A stretch of DNA of 64,000 nucleotides. Source: Quillaja saponaria (Eukaryota; Streptophyta; Magnoliopsida; Fabales; Quillajaceae). The notes below the pieces were generated by a model. That model saw only the letters and a program-made list of their open reading frames with translations. It searched no databases and was not told the origin of the DNA. Both the position numbers and the translations under genes were made by a program. Below, piece by piece: positions 12,500 through 23,716 of the stretch. Numbering within the stretch: position 1 is the first letter of the stretch; every line of letters begins with the position of its first letter. Location: the NCBI GenBank assembly GCA_029379385.1, contig CM055612.1, positions 15,810,001 to 15,874,000 of the forward strand, written 5' to 3'.

Positions 12500-13085
12500 G
12501 TCACTTCTATTTGCCCAGCAATCCTTTTTTATATGACCAGATTTGCCCCAGTTCTAGCACTTTCTTTTGAATTTTTCATCAGCTGCTCTCCACTTTCCTT
12601 TTCCACTTGATTTCAATCCTATTCTAGATTGTGATTTTTTACTCTTCGATGAATTTCCTCCTTTTTCTAGTTATCTACTCCTAAAGTCCACAATTAGCAC
12701 TGTACTAGATCTTGAAGTAATGCTAGAACTCTTTCTTCGCATCTTATCATTTAATATGCAACCAACAATATCGTTGAAAACTAAATTTCTAGTGATACTA
12801 TTACTGGTAGTCATTATAAGACTATCCAAACTCTTCGACAATGAACATAAGAACAGTAAGGATTTCCATTTATCATTAAAAGAAACATCCAAAGATAATA
12901 ATTGATTAATGACCATATTAAAATCATTCAAATGATCAGTAACAAAAGAATTATCATTCATCATTATATTAAATAATTTCTTCATCAATAAAACTCTATT
13001 AGCAGCAGAGGGCTTTTTCATATAACTTAGCTAAGGTTTCCATGACTTTTGAAGTCGTCTTTGCCCGTGTGATATTGAAGGCTAC
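12500..13085 (-). pseudogene. Copia gag (Tork-like) with degenerate zinc knuckle
   Basis: The minus-strand open part 12671-13021 reads NRVLLMKKLFNIMMNDNSFVTDHLNDFNMVINQL..., then LFLCSLSKSLDSLIM and NDIVGCILNDKMRRKSS. This is the helical UBN2-type gag core of copia elements of the Tork kind. A basic, Ser-rich linker and a C-x2-C-x4-H-x4-C-like knuckle follow at about 12495-12560; the knuckle has a stop and a Trp in place of the second Cys. Gag would form the virus-like particle and bind RNA. The N-terminal part is replaced by gag of a different copia family (see 13165-13566). Confidence 0.75.
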
Positions 13086-13164
13086 TTGCGATGTAAGAGA
13101 TAATCTCACCATCGCCAACACCTTTCAATTTAATATTTTCCATTCATCCTATTTCATTGCTTCT

Positions 13165-13566
13165 AGTTTTTTCCCAATCAATTTGCATTTTTAGAATCTT
13201 AAATTTAGCTCTGAGTGATTGGAGTTTTACCTTTTTAACTTTTTCGACTTCTTGTAGAGATTTCTGCAGAATCTCTCACGCATCCTTTGATGTCCTTGAG
13301 TCTAAAATTTTTTCAAAGGTTGATTTGTCAACTCCTTTAAAAATAAAGAACAGGGTCTTCTTATTCTTCTTACATGCTTCCTTCAGTGCCGTCTTCTGGG
13401 AGTTTGGTAAAGCTGCTTTCGTAGTTTCATTTGTGGGCTTAGTGTACTCATCTTCAACAATCTTCCATAAATCTTATGACCTAAGTAGAACCTTCATATG
13501 GATGCTCAAATTCTCATAATTTGTCTTCATTAATTTTGGGATTTGAGGTTGAATCATGTTGGCCAT
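13165..13566 (-). pseudogene. N-terminal gag of a second copia family (minus strand)
   Basis: From an ATG at 13566 the minus strand reads MANMIQPQIPKLMKTNY and then SIHMKVLL, the canonical start of a UBN2-type copia gag, before an early stop. Homology continues through ALKEACKKNKKTLFFIFKGVD, STFEKILDSRTSKDA and KVKLQSLRAKFKILKM, with further stops. It follows a PBS and LTR as the first gene of a retrotransposon should. It is the inverted partner of 13880-14245. Confidence 0.8.
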
Positions 13567-13580
13567 CTCTTCATAACTTT

Positions 13581-13593
13581 GGCTTTGGTACCA
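13581..13593 (-). other. Retrotransposon primer-binding site
   Basis: The minus strand reads TGGTACCAAAGCC two bases after the LTR terminus CCAACA and 15 bases before the gag ATG. It resembles the TGGTATCAGAGCC site complementary to the 3' end of initiator tRNA-Met used by copia elements, with two substitutions. Confidence 0.75.
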
Positions 13594-13595
13594 CT

Positions 13596-13875
13596 TGTTG
13601 GAAGCGTAATGGGCTCACAAGAATATATTACTAATAAACTTTGATTACAAAACTCATATAACAAAGCACTCTTGAACAAAATATTTCTTTTACACAAACT
13701 TGATATTTCAACACTCGAGTATTTTTCCTATTTTCTTTCTATACTAGCTGCAACTAGGTTTTTCTCTCTTATTTATACTATTACACTGCCTCCACTCAAT
13801 ATTCACAAATCAATAGCATAAGTCCTATTAATAGAAAATAAGCACCTCCATACTTTAAAGCATTTGTCCAAAGCT
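13596..13875 (-). repeat. 5' LTR (partial) of the second copia family
   Basis: It begins on the plus strand at TGTTGGAAGCG (the 3' end of the LTR on the minus strand) next to the primer-binding site. A minus-strand TATAAAT box lies at 13771-13777. The outer boundary is lost where plus-strand gag sequence starts at about 13,880. It is unrelated in sequence to the LTR at 9004-9383. Confidence 0.6.
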
Positions 13876-13879
13876 TTTT

Positions 13880-15318
13880 TGCCTCATCAAAAATTAATGA
13901 AAACAAATTATTGGAATTGGAGCATCCATATGAAGGTTCTACTTGAATGATAAGATTTATAGGAAATTGTTGAAGACAAATACACTGAGCTCGCAAATGA
14001 AACTGCTGAAGGAGCTTTACCAAACGCCTAAAAGATAGTGTTAAAGGAAGAACGTAAGAATGATAAGAAGGCTATGTTCTTTATTTTTCATGGAGTTGAC
14101 TAATCAACCTTTGAAAAAATTGTAGACACAAGGACATCAAAGGACGAGTGAGAGATTTTGCATAAATCGTTACAAGGAGTCAAAAAGGCTAAAAATGAAT
14201 AACTCTAATCACTCAGAGCTAAATTTGAAATGCTAAAAATGAAAAGCTCATAAAATATTGCAGATTATATCACACTTCTAAAAACGATGGTAAACAAGAT
14301 GAAAAAAAATGGACAAACTCTTAACGATGTCAGGGTGATGAAAAAACTTCCTACGCTCACTGAAATGGAAAATTGATTATGTTAGCACTATCATTGAAGA
14401 ATAGAAAGATTTGTCACAAATTTCTGTTGACGAGCTTGAGAGTTCTCTTCAAGCTCATGAGTAGGGAATGAACCATAATGGAAAATACCTCTAATTTGGA
14501 GTAAGCCTTGCAAAATAAATTATTTGTAGATGAAAATCAAGTTAGCAGCAACTATAGATGAGATAGAGGAAATCGTGGTGGCTACAGAGGTGGCTACTGC
14601 AATAAAGGTGGATAGGGACGTGGTAAACAATATTTTGAAAGTGGCCAAACAAATGAAGGCTATCAGACATTTAGTCATAGTCGTGGTCTTAGTCAACGAT
14701 CTAGAGGCTGATGAAAAGGCAGATTTCAATGACAAGGTGATAAATCTTAATTGCAGTGTTATAATTGTAACAACTATGGCCATTTCTTTTATGAGTGCAG
14801 ATTAGCTCCTAAGATGAAGGAAAGAAATCATCTTATAGCAGTTGAAGACAAAAATAAGGAATCTGCTATTTTCCTCACTTACAGAGGAAATGAAAAGTGT
14901 AAGAAAAATGTTTGGTATCTCAACACTGGTGCCAACAACCACATGTCAAGCCTAAAAGTGTTGTTTATGGATGTTGTTTATGGATTGGGACTATACAATC
15001 CAAGAAAAAGTTACTTTTGGTGACTTATCAAAGATTCTAGTTAAAGGCAAAGGTAAAATTGTGATTACCTTAAAGAATAGAGATAAGAAGTAGATACTTG
15101 ATGTTTATTATATACTTGCTTTGAAAAATATTATCATTAGTCTTGGCTAGCTCCTCGAAAAAGGGTTATGACATACATACGAAGGATCACTCTCTCAACC
15201 TTAAAATATATATGGAGAATTAATTTCTAAAGTCGATATGATGAAAAATGTCTATTCACACTTGATAAATAGACATAAGTGATGAAGTGCATGAAGTCTG
15301 TTATTAAAGATGATTCAA
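13880..15318 (+). pseudogene. Plus-strand copia gag-protease fragment, heavily degenerate
   Basis: It starts inside gag (KLMKTNYWNWSIHMKVLLE) and continues with EILHKSLQGVKKAK, LRAKFEMLKMKSS and DYITLLKTMVNKMKKNGQTL. An RGG-rich segment (about 14560-14720) follows, then the zinc knuckle CYNCNNYGHFFYEC (C-x2-C-x4-H-x4-C, 14754-14795, intact). Next comes a protease site WYLNTGANNHM, where the catalytic Asp of DTG is replaced by Asn. GAG-pre-integrase words (VTFGDLSKILVKGKGKI, KCMKSVIKDDS) end at about 15318. Many stops show it is dead. It shows the same gag family as 13165-13566, in opposite orientation. Confidence 0.8.
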
Positions 15319-16568
15319 GAGGCTCAGCATGAAATTTGAATTCAAATTGGAGAGATTTGCATCATCCCTTGGGAAATGGAAAGGCTAGTGAATGGAATTT
15401 ATTGGCCCCCTATCCATTAAGGCAGTTGAGAATTTGAATTTGAAAAGAGGATATGATGCATTGATTCAGGTATTTCATACACTCATACCTAAATAATGTA
15501 AGGGGCAAAGTGTTAACACTAGAAAATATGCAAGGTGTGGGCCAAATTCATTTAGGCTTGTTTGATGATTTTTTATTAGCTGAGTGTTAATCAGCTAATG
15601 AACTAGGTCGGCTAGCTGAGTTTGGACCTAATTTAAATTATGTCAATTAGGTTAAGACCAATTTAGTAGGCCACCTGTTTATTAAAATCAAGCCCTCTAT
15701 AATGTTTTTATTCAAAAATAAGAAAAAATTATGACTCGGTTTCAAATCCCTTTAAAATAGGGATTTTCAGTTAAAGTTTTAAATGAAAAGGTAAAGCTGT
15801 TGGGAATGGTTCAAAGGAGAAGATAAAAATAAAACCCATTCAAATTGGTTCAAAATTGGTCTTTCAACAAGCTTAGATACTTATTGGGTTTATGAACTCA
15901 TTGAAGTAAAATTGGGTCAGTCACCTGATTGACGTTATTAGATCTATCAAATTAGACTAAGTCAAAGGTAGTTTGGTGCACTTAGACCACTTTTAATGTC
16001 AAATCCTATTTTTAAGGGATAATGGAGATATAAGACATCAGAAAATCACTATTTATACTAGCTAAGGCACAAATCAGTTGCTAAATTTTTGGGCAAGTCA
16101 ATTGACAAGGGTTGTAACTCACTTTGGTTGTTAGCCAATATCATATATTGGTGGATATTTGGTCAGAAGGTTGAGGGAGAATATGACAAATAGGCTTAGT
16201 AAGTTAATGACTAGTTTTTCTTATATAAATAGGAGAAGAGTTATCAATTGTAAACACACTCCAACATCGAACACAAACTTATTAATTCAATTCATATTTT
16301 CAATTAAACCTTTATTGCTTTATTTATAGCATTTCTTTACAATCTTTATTTATCGCATTTATTTATTTATCGCTTTCCCTTACAAATTCATGCCCAGTAG
16401 TTACATTTCATTCAAACCAATTCACAATGAGCTTTCTTTAGTATCCTAGGAACTCATTGTTTAAGAAACAGAGTCCCTTTCTTAGCCAATTGCCTGAACG
16501 TGAGAATTAAAAATTACGAAGTTAGCTTATTTGACTTGACTGATCTCTATTGAAATATTTCGCAAACA
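15319..16568 (+). repeat. LTR-like block, probable retrotransposon LTR
   Basis: Non-coding sequence with a TATA box TTATATAAATAGGAG (16221-16235) some 340 bases before a CGCAAACA end at 16568. It carries transcript-like T/A-rich R-U5 wording (TTTATTGCTTTATTTATAGC and similar). It begins abruptly after copia coding sequence and ends exactly where a gypsy LTR fragment begins. The left boundary is approximate. Confidence 0.45.
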
Positions 16569-16930
16569 GGTTGAAAAACTTAATTTAAACTAAACATAAC
16601 TAATGACAAATTAAACTAGAAAATTCAATGGATGAAGTACTAGAATTACAATTTTCCTCAACACTTCACTTGACTTATTATTATCTTATCATATTTAGTT
16701 ATGGTATCGAACTATGTACCTAGGTTTCTAATTCAACTATAAGTATATTCTTATATCTTATAAATATATATCTCACATAACCAATTCACTATATTTTTAT
16801 GAGAATTAAATTAAGCAAAACTCATTAAGATTAAATCTAAATTGGCTACACAAGACATATAGATATATTTATATCCTATACACAAATCAAATTCAACAAT
16901 CATATATGTGAATTCAATCAAGTGCAATTT
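16569..16930 (-). repeat. Fragment of a Tat/Athila-like gypsy LTR
   Basis: Closely matches 37821-38183 in the same orientation (shared words GAAAAACTTAATTTAAACTAA, TATAAATATATATCTCACATAAC, ATCCTATACACAAATCAAATTCAACAATCAT). Both junctions are sharp, with CGCAAACA on the left and GACCTCGAATG on the right. It is an internal LTR piece lacking both termini. Confidence 0.8.
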
Positions 16931-17531
16931 TTGACCTCGAATGAAAATACACTCAGGCCAAGTATCTGCAAGACTAGAAAAAAGAGTCGAGTGAGCTTTA
17001 ACAAGCTCAGTGAGTCGGCAAGTAAAACAAAACAATTAATTTTAGGATTTAAAACATGATATGCATCATTTAACCTTTCATAGGTTATAAAGAATTGTTT
17101 CAAGAAACATTATTATTAAATTTTCAAAATATAATAGCTTAGCGAAAGCTTTCTTTGAATATCAACATTCACAAAATTTACAAATTTATTTTCAAAAAAA
17201 TATCCCTAATATGGTGCCAAGAGAACCAAACCAAAAAAATAAAATACCAAACTATACATCTTCAATATCAAGTTGCAAAGAAATTCTATAAAACTTTACC
17301 TCAAATGTTAGATTAATTAGAATCCAAGATTTAAGAAACTAATAAAATCTGAAAAGATCTAACATGAACCTCAAATCTTAATCAACTCAAAATCTAAAGA
17401 GAACTCTAAAATACTTGAAGTTTGAGCAAAATTAAAGTGAAATATTGTTAAAGATTTAAATCTTATCATTCTAGGAGACATTGAAAAAGAAGTCTAAGTC
17501 AACATTCAAACCTAATTTTCTTAATTATAAA
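16931..17531. other. Non-coding, repeat-derived
   Basis: A+T-rich, no coding signal. Together with 20393-22339 it may be one older sequence split by the CACTA insertion at 17532-20392. Wording such as CTCGTGGGTCAACACCTGAAAA near 21940 recalls chromovirus LTRs on the minus strand, but termini were not found. Confidence 0.35.
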
Positions 17532-18060
17532 CACTATAAGAAAAAACATTATCTGTATTTGTCAAATACAAACACAAAAGGTCATAATATAAAGGCAGAA
17601 TATAATTAGCATTTGCACACAGACGCAATATGCCTAGATTCTGATATTATTTTATGGGTCTACACATGAATAACTTATTTGCGTCTATGTTACCACATCT
17701 GCAAGATAGATACAATATCTTGATGCCAATACTGACATTTGGATATAGTTATAATTGTGTTTGCATCACAGACGCAGAAAAAAAGATGTAATATGCATTT
17801 TATTTATTTATTAATTGTTAATATTTTATTTGCACCTATATTATGCAAACACAGATAATGAAATTACGGATGCAGATATTAAAATAATTTAATTATTTAC
17901 TTTATTTTTATTTAATTTTTAATTGTATCCCTGTAAATACTTACTTCAAAATAATTTTTTTTTTATATTTAAATCTAAATTTTATATAAATAAAAAAATA
18001 TTATACAAAAATCATCATAACAATATTATTTATAATAAATGAAAAAAAATACATAAATCT

Positions 18061-18130
18061 AAGAATTAGTCTCATCTCCAAATTCTAAGTCTTCGTCATC
18101 TCTAGCTTGTTCGTTAGCCTGACTCTATAG
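18061..18130 (-). pseudogene. Remnant C-terminal exon of a TNPA-like gene
   Basis: The minus strand reads QANEQARDDEDLEFGDETNS then a stop. It is an acidic tail like that of the last exon (41727-41834) of the large CACTA element, also acidic and ending in a stop. Position near the left terminus matches the large element. Short, so the assignment rests on position and composition. Confidence 0.45.
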
Positions 18131-18224
18131 GAGATGGAACCTAAAATAATTAAAATAAATATAGTATAAGTTATACTTAAATTAATATACAATTCTAATT
18201 AATTAACTTAGACAAATTAAGTAA

Positions 18225-18550
18225 AATTTTCAAACATTTTGCCTTGAAACTCAAAGTTTGACATAATATCTCAACCGTTGATCCAAATGAATTTCTATTT
18301 CTTCCTACAGGTCTTATTTGTCCCCACGATTGTATTAGTACTCTTAGAATCTAAAACTAACTAGTATTTGACCATTTTGTCCCTCCCCCCACCGAATCCA
18401 AGTTTTCAAAATTTTTACCTTGAAATACAATGTTTGTCCTAAAGTCCTAATCGTTGATCCAAATAGTTTTTTATTTTTTTCTTAAAAGTCTTATTCGTCC
18501 ACATGGTCATGTCGGCACTCCTAAAATCCTAAACATGCTAGTATTTGACT
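18225..18550. repeat. Degenerate tandem repeat, two copies of ~172 bp
   Basis: Copy 1 (CCTTGAAACTCAAAG... TCAACCGTTGATCCAAATGA ... GTATTTGACC) and copy 2 (CCTTGAAATACAATG... TAATCGTTGATCCAAATAG ... GTATTTGAC) align along their length. The same wording (AACCGTGGATACGAATT... GTCTTATT) occurs in the four-copy repeat at 42010-42605. Confidence 0.65.
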
Positions 18551-20392
18551 GAATTACAAATGAATTGAGTGATGTACTTTTTAAACTTATGGAATGAAAT
18601 GATCAGTTTGACTTATATGAAATGTATTTACTATCGATTTGGTTCAACAACAAGGACTGACAATGAGTAAGGAGAAAGGGATACATAGACATATATAGAT
18701 GAATGAAAGCATGATTCAGAGGAATGATATATCCACAAAGACAACAACCATGAAAACAGCTTGCTCTAATGATCATAGTTTGTCTCTTATTATATATATT
18801 TTAAAACTTACATGTTTATTTTTATTTTTCCCTTTAACCAAACTATTAACCATGATTTAGGGGGTGGAATATCCCAACATAAAAATAAGATGCTGATATT
18901 TGTTAACCAAAATATTCTCTCAATTCATTTGCACTTTGATATAGTTTTATTATTGTAGTTTATCGAAAACCATTTCCACCATTGGTTTAGCAATCAACCT
19001 TTTCAAAGAAAAAACTAGGACATGTAGGAGGATGGAATCTAATTCTAGATTAATCTTGATGTTATTACTTCTTCCCACCTTCTCCTAAAATAAAAACAGA
19101 AAAGCCTCTCCATTCTATCTACACTGAAATAATTCAATAACTATCAATTTTGGAGGTGAACATGTAGATAAAAAAACAAACAACTCCTTCACAGAAGTGT
19201 TCTAGACAAACACGACACTAGATAATTGGTTGTGTGGAAGCACCTTCAGGATCACTTGCACACAATACACCTTTTGATGCAAACGATTCACCAAAAATCG
19301 CAAAAAAGAATTAAGGTGTAGACCTTTGGAGAGCACAATACGATGAAAGTTGTAAGCCGTGTTTGAGGGTTGTTATTGTCTATTGTCTATCGTTGGCCTT
19401 TATGGTAGAATTAGTTGGGGGCCTGAGAGACAGTGGTTTACCTTGTGGCGAATGTCAGCAATTTGAGAATGAAGCAAAAAGGCTTTTCCATAAGATGTTA
19501 ATTACAAAACTATATGAAACCCACACACTCTTAATCCATGATTATTGTTTTATATATAATATCAAAACTCTAACTTCTCCATAGATATTAGGAGAAGATG
19601 AAAACTACCATAGTTCAATATGCATCCATTTCAGGGATTACTTAACAAAAACCTAATTAGAAACTACCTAACAAACAAATAATATAAGCTTTAATTTCAG
19701 ACTTCCAATTTATTTACAACAAAATAAGGATAACTTATTTGATAAATGCATAAAAGAACACGACCCAATGGCCATAGCCATAGACATACGCACAAATTCA
19801 ACATAAATAGTAAAAGAAACATAAACATAAATAGTACTAACTTGATGATGTTCCGTAAAGAAAGCACTAACCAGAGCTTGAGCCTTTAAGCTATAGGTGA
19901 TCAAGTTTGCGAATGGCTCGAGCTTTGGTCATTGATAGAGCTCTTGGACTCAGAAAAAGGAGAGAAAGGTGAGTTAACATTACAAAGAAAAGGGGAGGAA
20001 GGAGAAAGGAAAATAGCAAGCTAGGTTTCAATTTAGGAAAAAATATTTGTGTCTGTCACTTCAGATGTAGGTGCATTAAATAGTAGATGCAGATACATAC
20101 AATTTACATAAAATATTATTTTGTATCTACTTCTGAAATGGTAGATGTCGATACAAAGACGTAGAAAAGCTTGAGGAAAATGGCGCCAAATTTACACTAT
20201 AAAACTCATCTACAGTATATTATTTGCGTCTGCTATTATTTTTTTTATGCAATTTTCTATGTCTGCTGTAAATGCAAACTCAGATAAATAACTGGCATAA
20301 GTAAATAGTTGTTATTTGTATCTTCCTTATCTGAGTCTGCCTTATGTGAGTCTACGAAATGAAAAATGCAATTATGATAATTTCTTGTAGTG

Positions 20393-22339
20393 AACTAAAC
20401 AAGTGTTTAAGACTTCAAAACACACCAGACTAATCCTAATCACGCCCTTTAAAATCAACCCACCTATTTGACTACTAAATTTGACCAAGACCTCTAATAC
20501 TGATATTTGACTACTAAATCAACCCACCTATTTGACTACTAATCCTAATCCTAATCACGCCCTTTGTATTTCTGCCTAAAACCTCTAATTAGCATAAACT
20601 TCCAACTCTAAACATCTTACGTTGTATTGCATACCAAGTCTTATACTGATATCAACTTTAACCAACTAATGAAAGCTCTCAAAAATTGAATAATGTCAAT
20701 CCAACTATAATCTAGATATACACAAATAACCCACTCTTTATCAATATCTCAATAGAACCACAAATATTAAACTAGACAGATTGATTCAAAAACCACACTT
20801 TTATTCCTATAGAAAACACAAAGAAACAGACAACCATGAAACCTATGGAAACATTTACCATCCAATAACATTATCCTTCTTGCAAACACAAGACCCACAA
20901 TACATTATCTCAATTTTCACCAAAGATAAACAATCAATCTTAAAATATTATATGATCAAAATACAAGACTAGTTCTTAAACAAAGCAAGACAACTATTAA
21001 GGGATTATCCTACGCAAGATCCCACAATTACCAAAACCACCCATATAACATTAATTTGGCACCATACTAGTCTTACAAATATATTTCCATTTTCCAAAAT
21101 ATCTTTTTTCGTTTTCTTAGTCGCATCTCAAAGCATTATGTTAGTTTTTATAAGAAATTATCAAACAATATTTCCAATATATTTTTATAAAACACTTTCT
21201 TAGTTTCATAATAGTTGCATTTAGGCAAAAAAAACAAAAGTCCAATGAAATAACCAATATCAAATATTCATCTGACAAAAACTGAATTATTTAAAATAAA
21301 TATGAGTTATGATATAACTTAATAATATGCAAGTCAGAAGTTCAAAATAAGTAAATAGCATTTGAAACACAGAGGTAAAATAAATAATAATAAAACGAGG
21401 AAGCTAAAGCATGAACTTTTCATTGTATAAACAATTATGCAAAAACTTAATATAGTACAACAACGAAAATGGTTTCAAGTGCGAAAGAAAAAACTTACCA
21501 AGGTTTACAATTAAACAAAGAGCTAAAAAAATATGTTATTATACTTTAAGTTCAAACAAATATATCTATATATATAAAACATTTATTTGGAAAATATTTA
21601 TAAAATATTATATTTTAAAGAATCCAAGACAGAATATCAAACGAACCAGTGAGCACAAGACCCAAAGGTCAGCATTAGCCCTACTGACTAGACATTCAAA
21701 TTTATATCAATCTACTCATATCCTAATGAATCCAAACAAATCCAACCCACAAATTTGGCTTTGCATGGGGTTAGCATCACCCTTGCAAGCTAGGACAAAG
21801 CCAAGATGCACCAAGCCTAACAACACTGATATTAGCTATGGTATTCTGACAAGTATTCTTCCAAAAACAAATTATATCCTTCCATCATTTAACAAAAACC
21901 AAAATACAATCATTCTCAAATCATTATTTTTCCACTACTCGTGGGTCAACACCTGAAAATTTCAACACATATTCAAAAATAATAACTTAATAGTGATTTT
22001 CTCACAAAAAAAAATAAGACATGTAGCCAATACTTTCACAAGAAATCTTCTTTTTCAATAAAATGTCAAAGCTCACAGTACAAGATAGCTAAAATTCCCA
22101 AAATAATTACATCTACAAAAGACAATATAATTTCAAAAATAATTACATTTGTAAAAGACAATATCAAAATGAAATTCATATCACTCTATGTATTTCTTAT
22201 TTATTTATTGTCTTATTTATTTATCGAGGTGGGGGAAGGGGGATAAACCCTGAAGTAGGCCTTTGGATCTCCAAAATAGGCAGTTGCTGGACCACTTAAG
22301 GTCCTGACCAATCTATGTACTCAAATCATTTAATAAAGC
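20393..22339. other. Non-coding, repeat-derived, strongly C-rich/G-poor plus strand
   Basis: No gene. A local duplication of AATCAACCCACCTATTTGACTACTAA occurs near 20452-20545. The open frames at 20781-20972 and 21726-21956 reflect base skew. Possible minus-strand LTR remnant (see 16931-17531). Confidence 0.4.
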
Positions 22340-22346
22340 AAACTAT

Positions 22347-23101
22347 TTGTACCAAGTGCTCGTAAACTATTTATCAGAAAAAAAAAATGTAAATATGTTG
22401 AGTCAAAATACAGAAAAATCTAAAAGAAACTCACATCTAGAAGTTAATAAACTTCACTGGAATAAAACGATGCCTACCGCACCATCTAAAATGTACTACC
22501 CTAGACCCTCTCTTTTAGACATTCAGTACGATGATAATGCAATTCAAGACAGGGTCCAGTTTGATGGTAAGCCTATTGTTGAATGAAACATATATGGTTT
22601 GGCAGAATATCAAATTCTTCAAACTACTAAACACATACTTATGTATACAGTAGCATATAGGTCTAATGGAAATACTAATAAAGAAATAGCCCTAGTCATA
22701 ATAAGTGAAATTACAGGACAACTTTAAGGTTGGTGGGACTTTCATCTATATGATATCTCTAAACAAGAGATTCTGAACTCTATGAAACAAGAAAATGAAA
22801 ATCTTATAACTGATATAGTTAATACCTTGATCTATACTATAATAAATCATTTTGTAGGAGCTAATATGCTTAGACGGGATAAATCCCACAAATAGTTAAT
22901 AAATCTCAGATGTCCATATTTGTCCCATTTTTAATGGTACAAAAATGTCTTTTTATCCAGAGTCTACCAGAGGCCTGACAGCTAGGCTGATTTTTGGAAA
23001 GAAAAATTCTTAACCTGTCTGTCAACTTTATTTGCAGACAAAATAAAAAATAAATTGAAAGATAAGCATGGAGGCAATATACCCTATAATAGCTACACTT
23101 T
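22347..23101 (+). pseudogene. Pararetroviral coat-protein fragment, inverted copy
   Basis: The plus strand reads HWNKTMPTAPSKMYYPRPSL then DIQYDDNAIQDRVQFDGKP, matching the minus-strand segment at about 29640-30330 (MPTTLSKMYYPKHSLLDIQY...). Stops and frame changes follow; homology ends at NIPYNSYTF. It retains about 36 bp that the other copy has lost (KNKLKDKHGGN). Nearby, 23103 onward is the same virus in the opposite orientation, so an inversion joint lies at about 23101-23104. Confidence 0.8.
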
Positions 23102-23102
23102 T

Positions 23103-23640
23103 ATATACTGCTTTTACATAGAAATCCATTAATTTCTTTTATTTTCACTAAAGAGATGTAGAATCATTTATGTTTGTTAGTGAAAGGATGAAGAGATTTT
23201 TTAAAGGATAGCATGCAAATGTTGCATCCCATTTTTGAAGGGATTGGAGAATTATCCCTAGTTTAGAAGAAAAAATTTAAAAGTCTCTTGACTTTCTTTT
23301 AAAGGAATATATTCTTCTATGGTCTTAATTATGTAGTCTTGTTTCGAACTGAAACTTCATGTCCTATAAATTTGTTTGTCAGAAGTATGAGGAAGATTCC
23401 AATTTTATAATTCTTCTTCTATATTTTTTACTAAAATAATTTCTTTATTATTTCTAGATAGACTATCAAAACTAGAACCAGAAGAGTTCACAAAATTAGA
23501 AAATTTTCTTAAAATACCAGCCATTAGAACTTCAAGTCAAAAAATCAAACTGTCAAAGGACTTAAACAAACCTCCATGTCCTTAACTCAACGGAATAAAC
23601 GAGTTCTTAGACATCTCGACTTCGTTTCCTGGGTTTATTT
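23103..23640 (-). pseudogene. Pararetroviral movement-protein 5' region and MP-CP linker, second copy with internal deletion
   Basis: Aligns in the same orientation with 30810-31790: shared words CATAGAAATC, GAAGAGATT, GGAGAATTATC, TCTTAATTATGTAGTCTTG, AACCAGAAGAGTT and CTCCATGTCCTTAACTCAA. About 440 bp present in the other copy (30968-31408) is missing here. It lies downstream of the primer site and leader, as the first viral gene should. Not translatable over any length. Confidence 0.75.
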
Positions 23641-23700
23641 TCTCTATTTTGAAGTTTAATGAACTACTATTTAAGATTACTCTTAATCTCTACCAATCAA

Positions 23701-23716
23701 CATGGCTATGATACCA
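23701..23716 (-). other. Pararetroviral primer-binding site (initiator tRNA-Met)
   Basis: The minus strand reads TGGTATCATAGCCATG, one base from the TGGTATCAGAGCCATG type complementary to the 3' end of plant initiator tRNA-Met. It sits between the leader (23717-24100) and the movement-protein region, the correct place for minus-strand DNA priming in caulimovirids. Confidence 0.75.

Larger units (their letters stand above)
9004..13100 (-). mobile_element. Ty1/copia (Tork-like) retrotransposon, 5'-truncated
   Basis: Domain order on the minus strand is gag, protease, integrase, RT, RNase H, polypurine tract, 3' LTR, the standard copia order. The 5' LTR and primer-binding site of this family are missing. 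Instead the element runs into a foreign gag/LTR segment at about 13,100-13,870, pointing to recombination or a nested insertion. Confidence 0.8.
17532..20392 (-). mobile_element. Non-autonomous CACTA (En/Spm) element
   Basis: The left end CACTATAAGAAA (17532) and the right end TTTCTTGTAGTG (20392) form CACTA-type terminal inverted repeats. The flanking triplets are AAA and AAC, one mismatch from a 3-bp target duplication. Subterminal regions at both ends are filled with short words built on TGCGTCTG/CAGACGCA (Helitrons lack these). The interior has only a remnant last exon of a TNPA-like gene (minus), an internal tandem repeat and a purine-rich stretch near 19950-20020. About 2.86 kb, too short and degenerate to be autonomous. 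Confidence 0.8.

Noticed and set aside
14520..14783. Minus-strand Ile/Thr/Ser-rich frame
   Set aside because: Antisense shadow of the RGG-rich part of the plus-strand copia gag.
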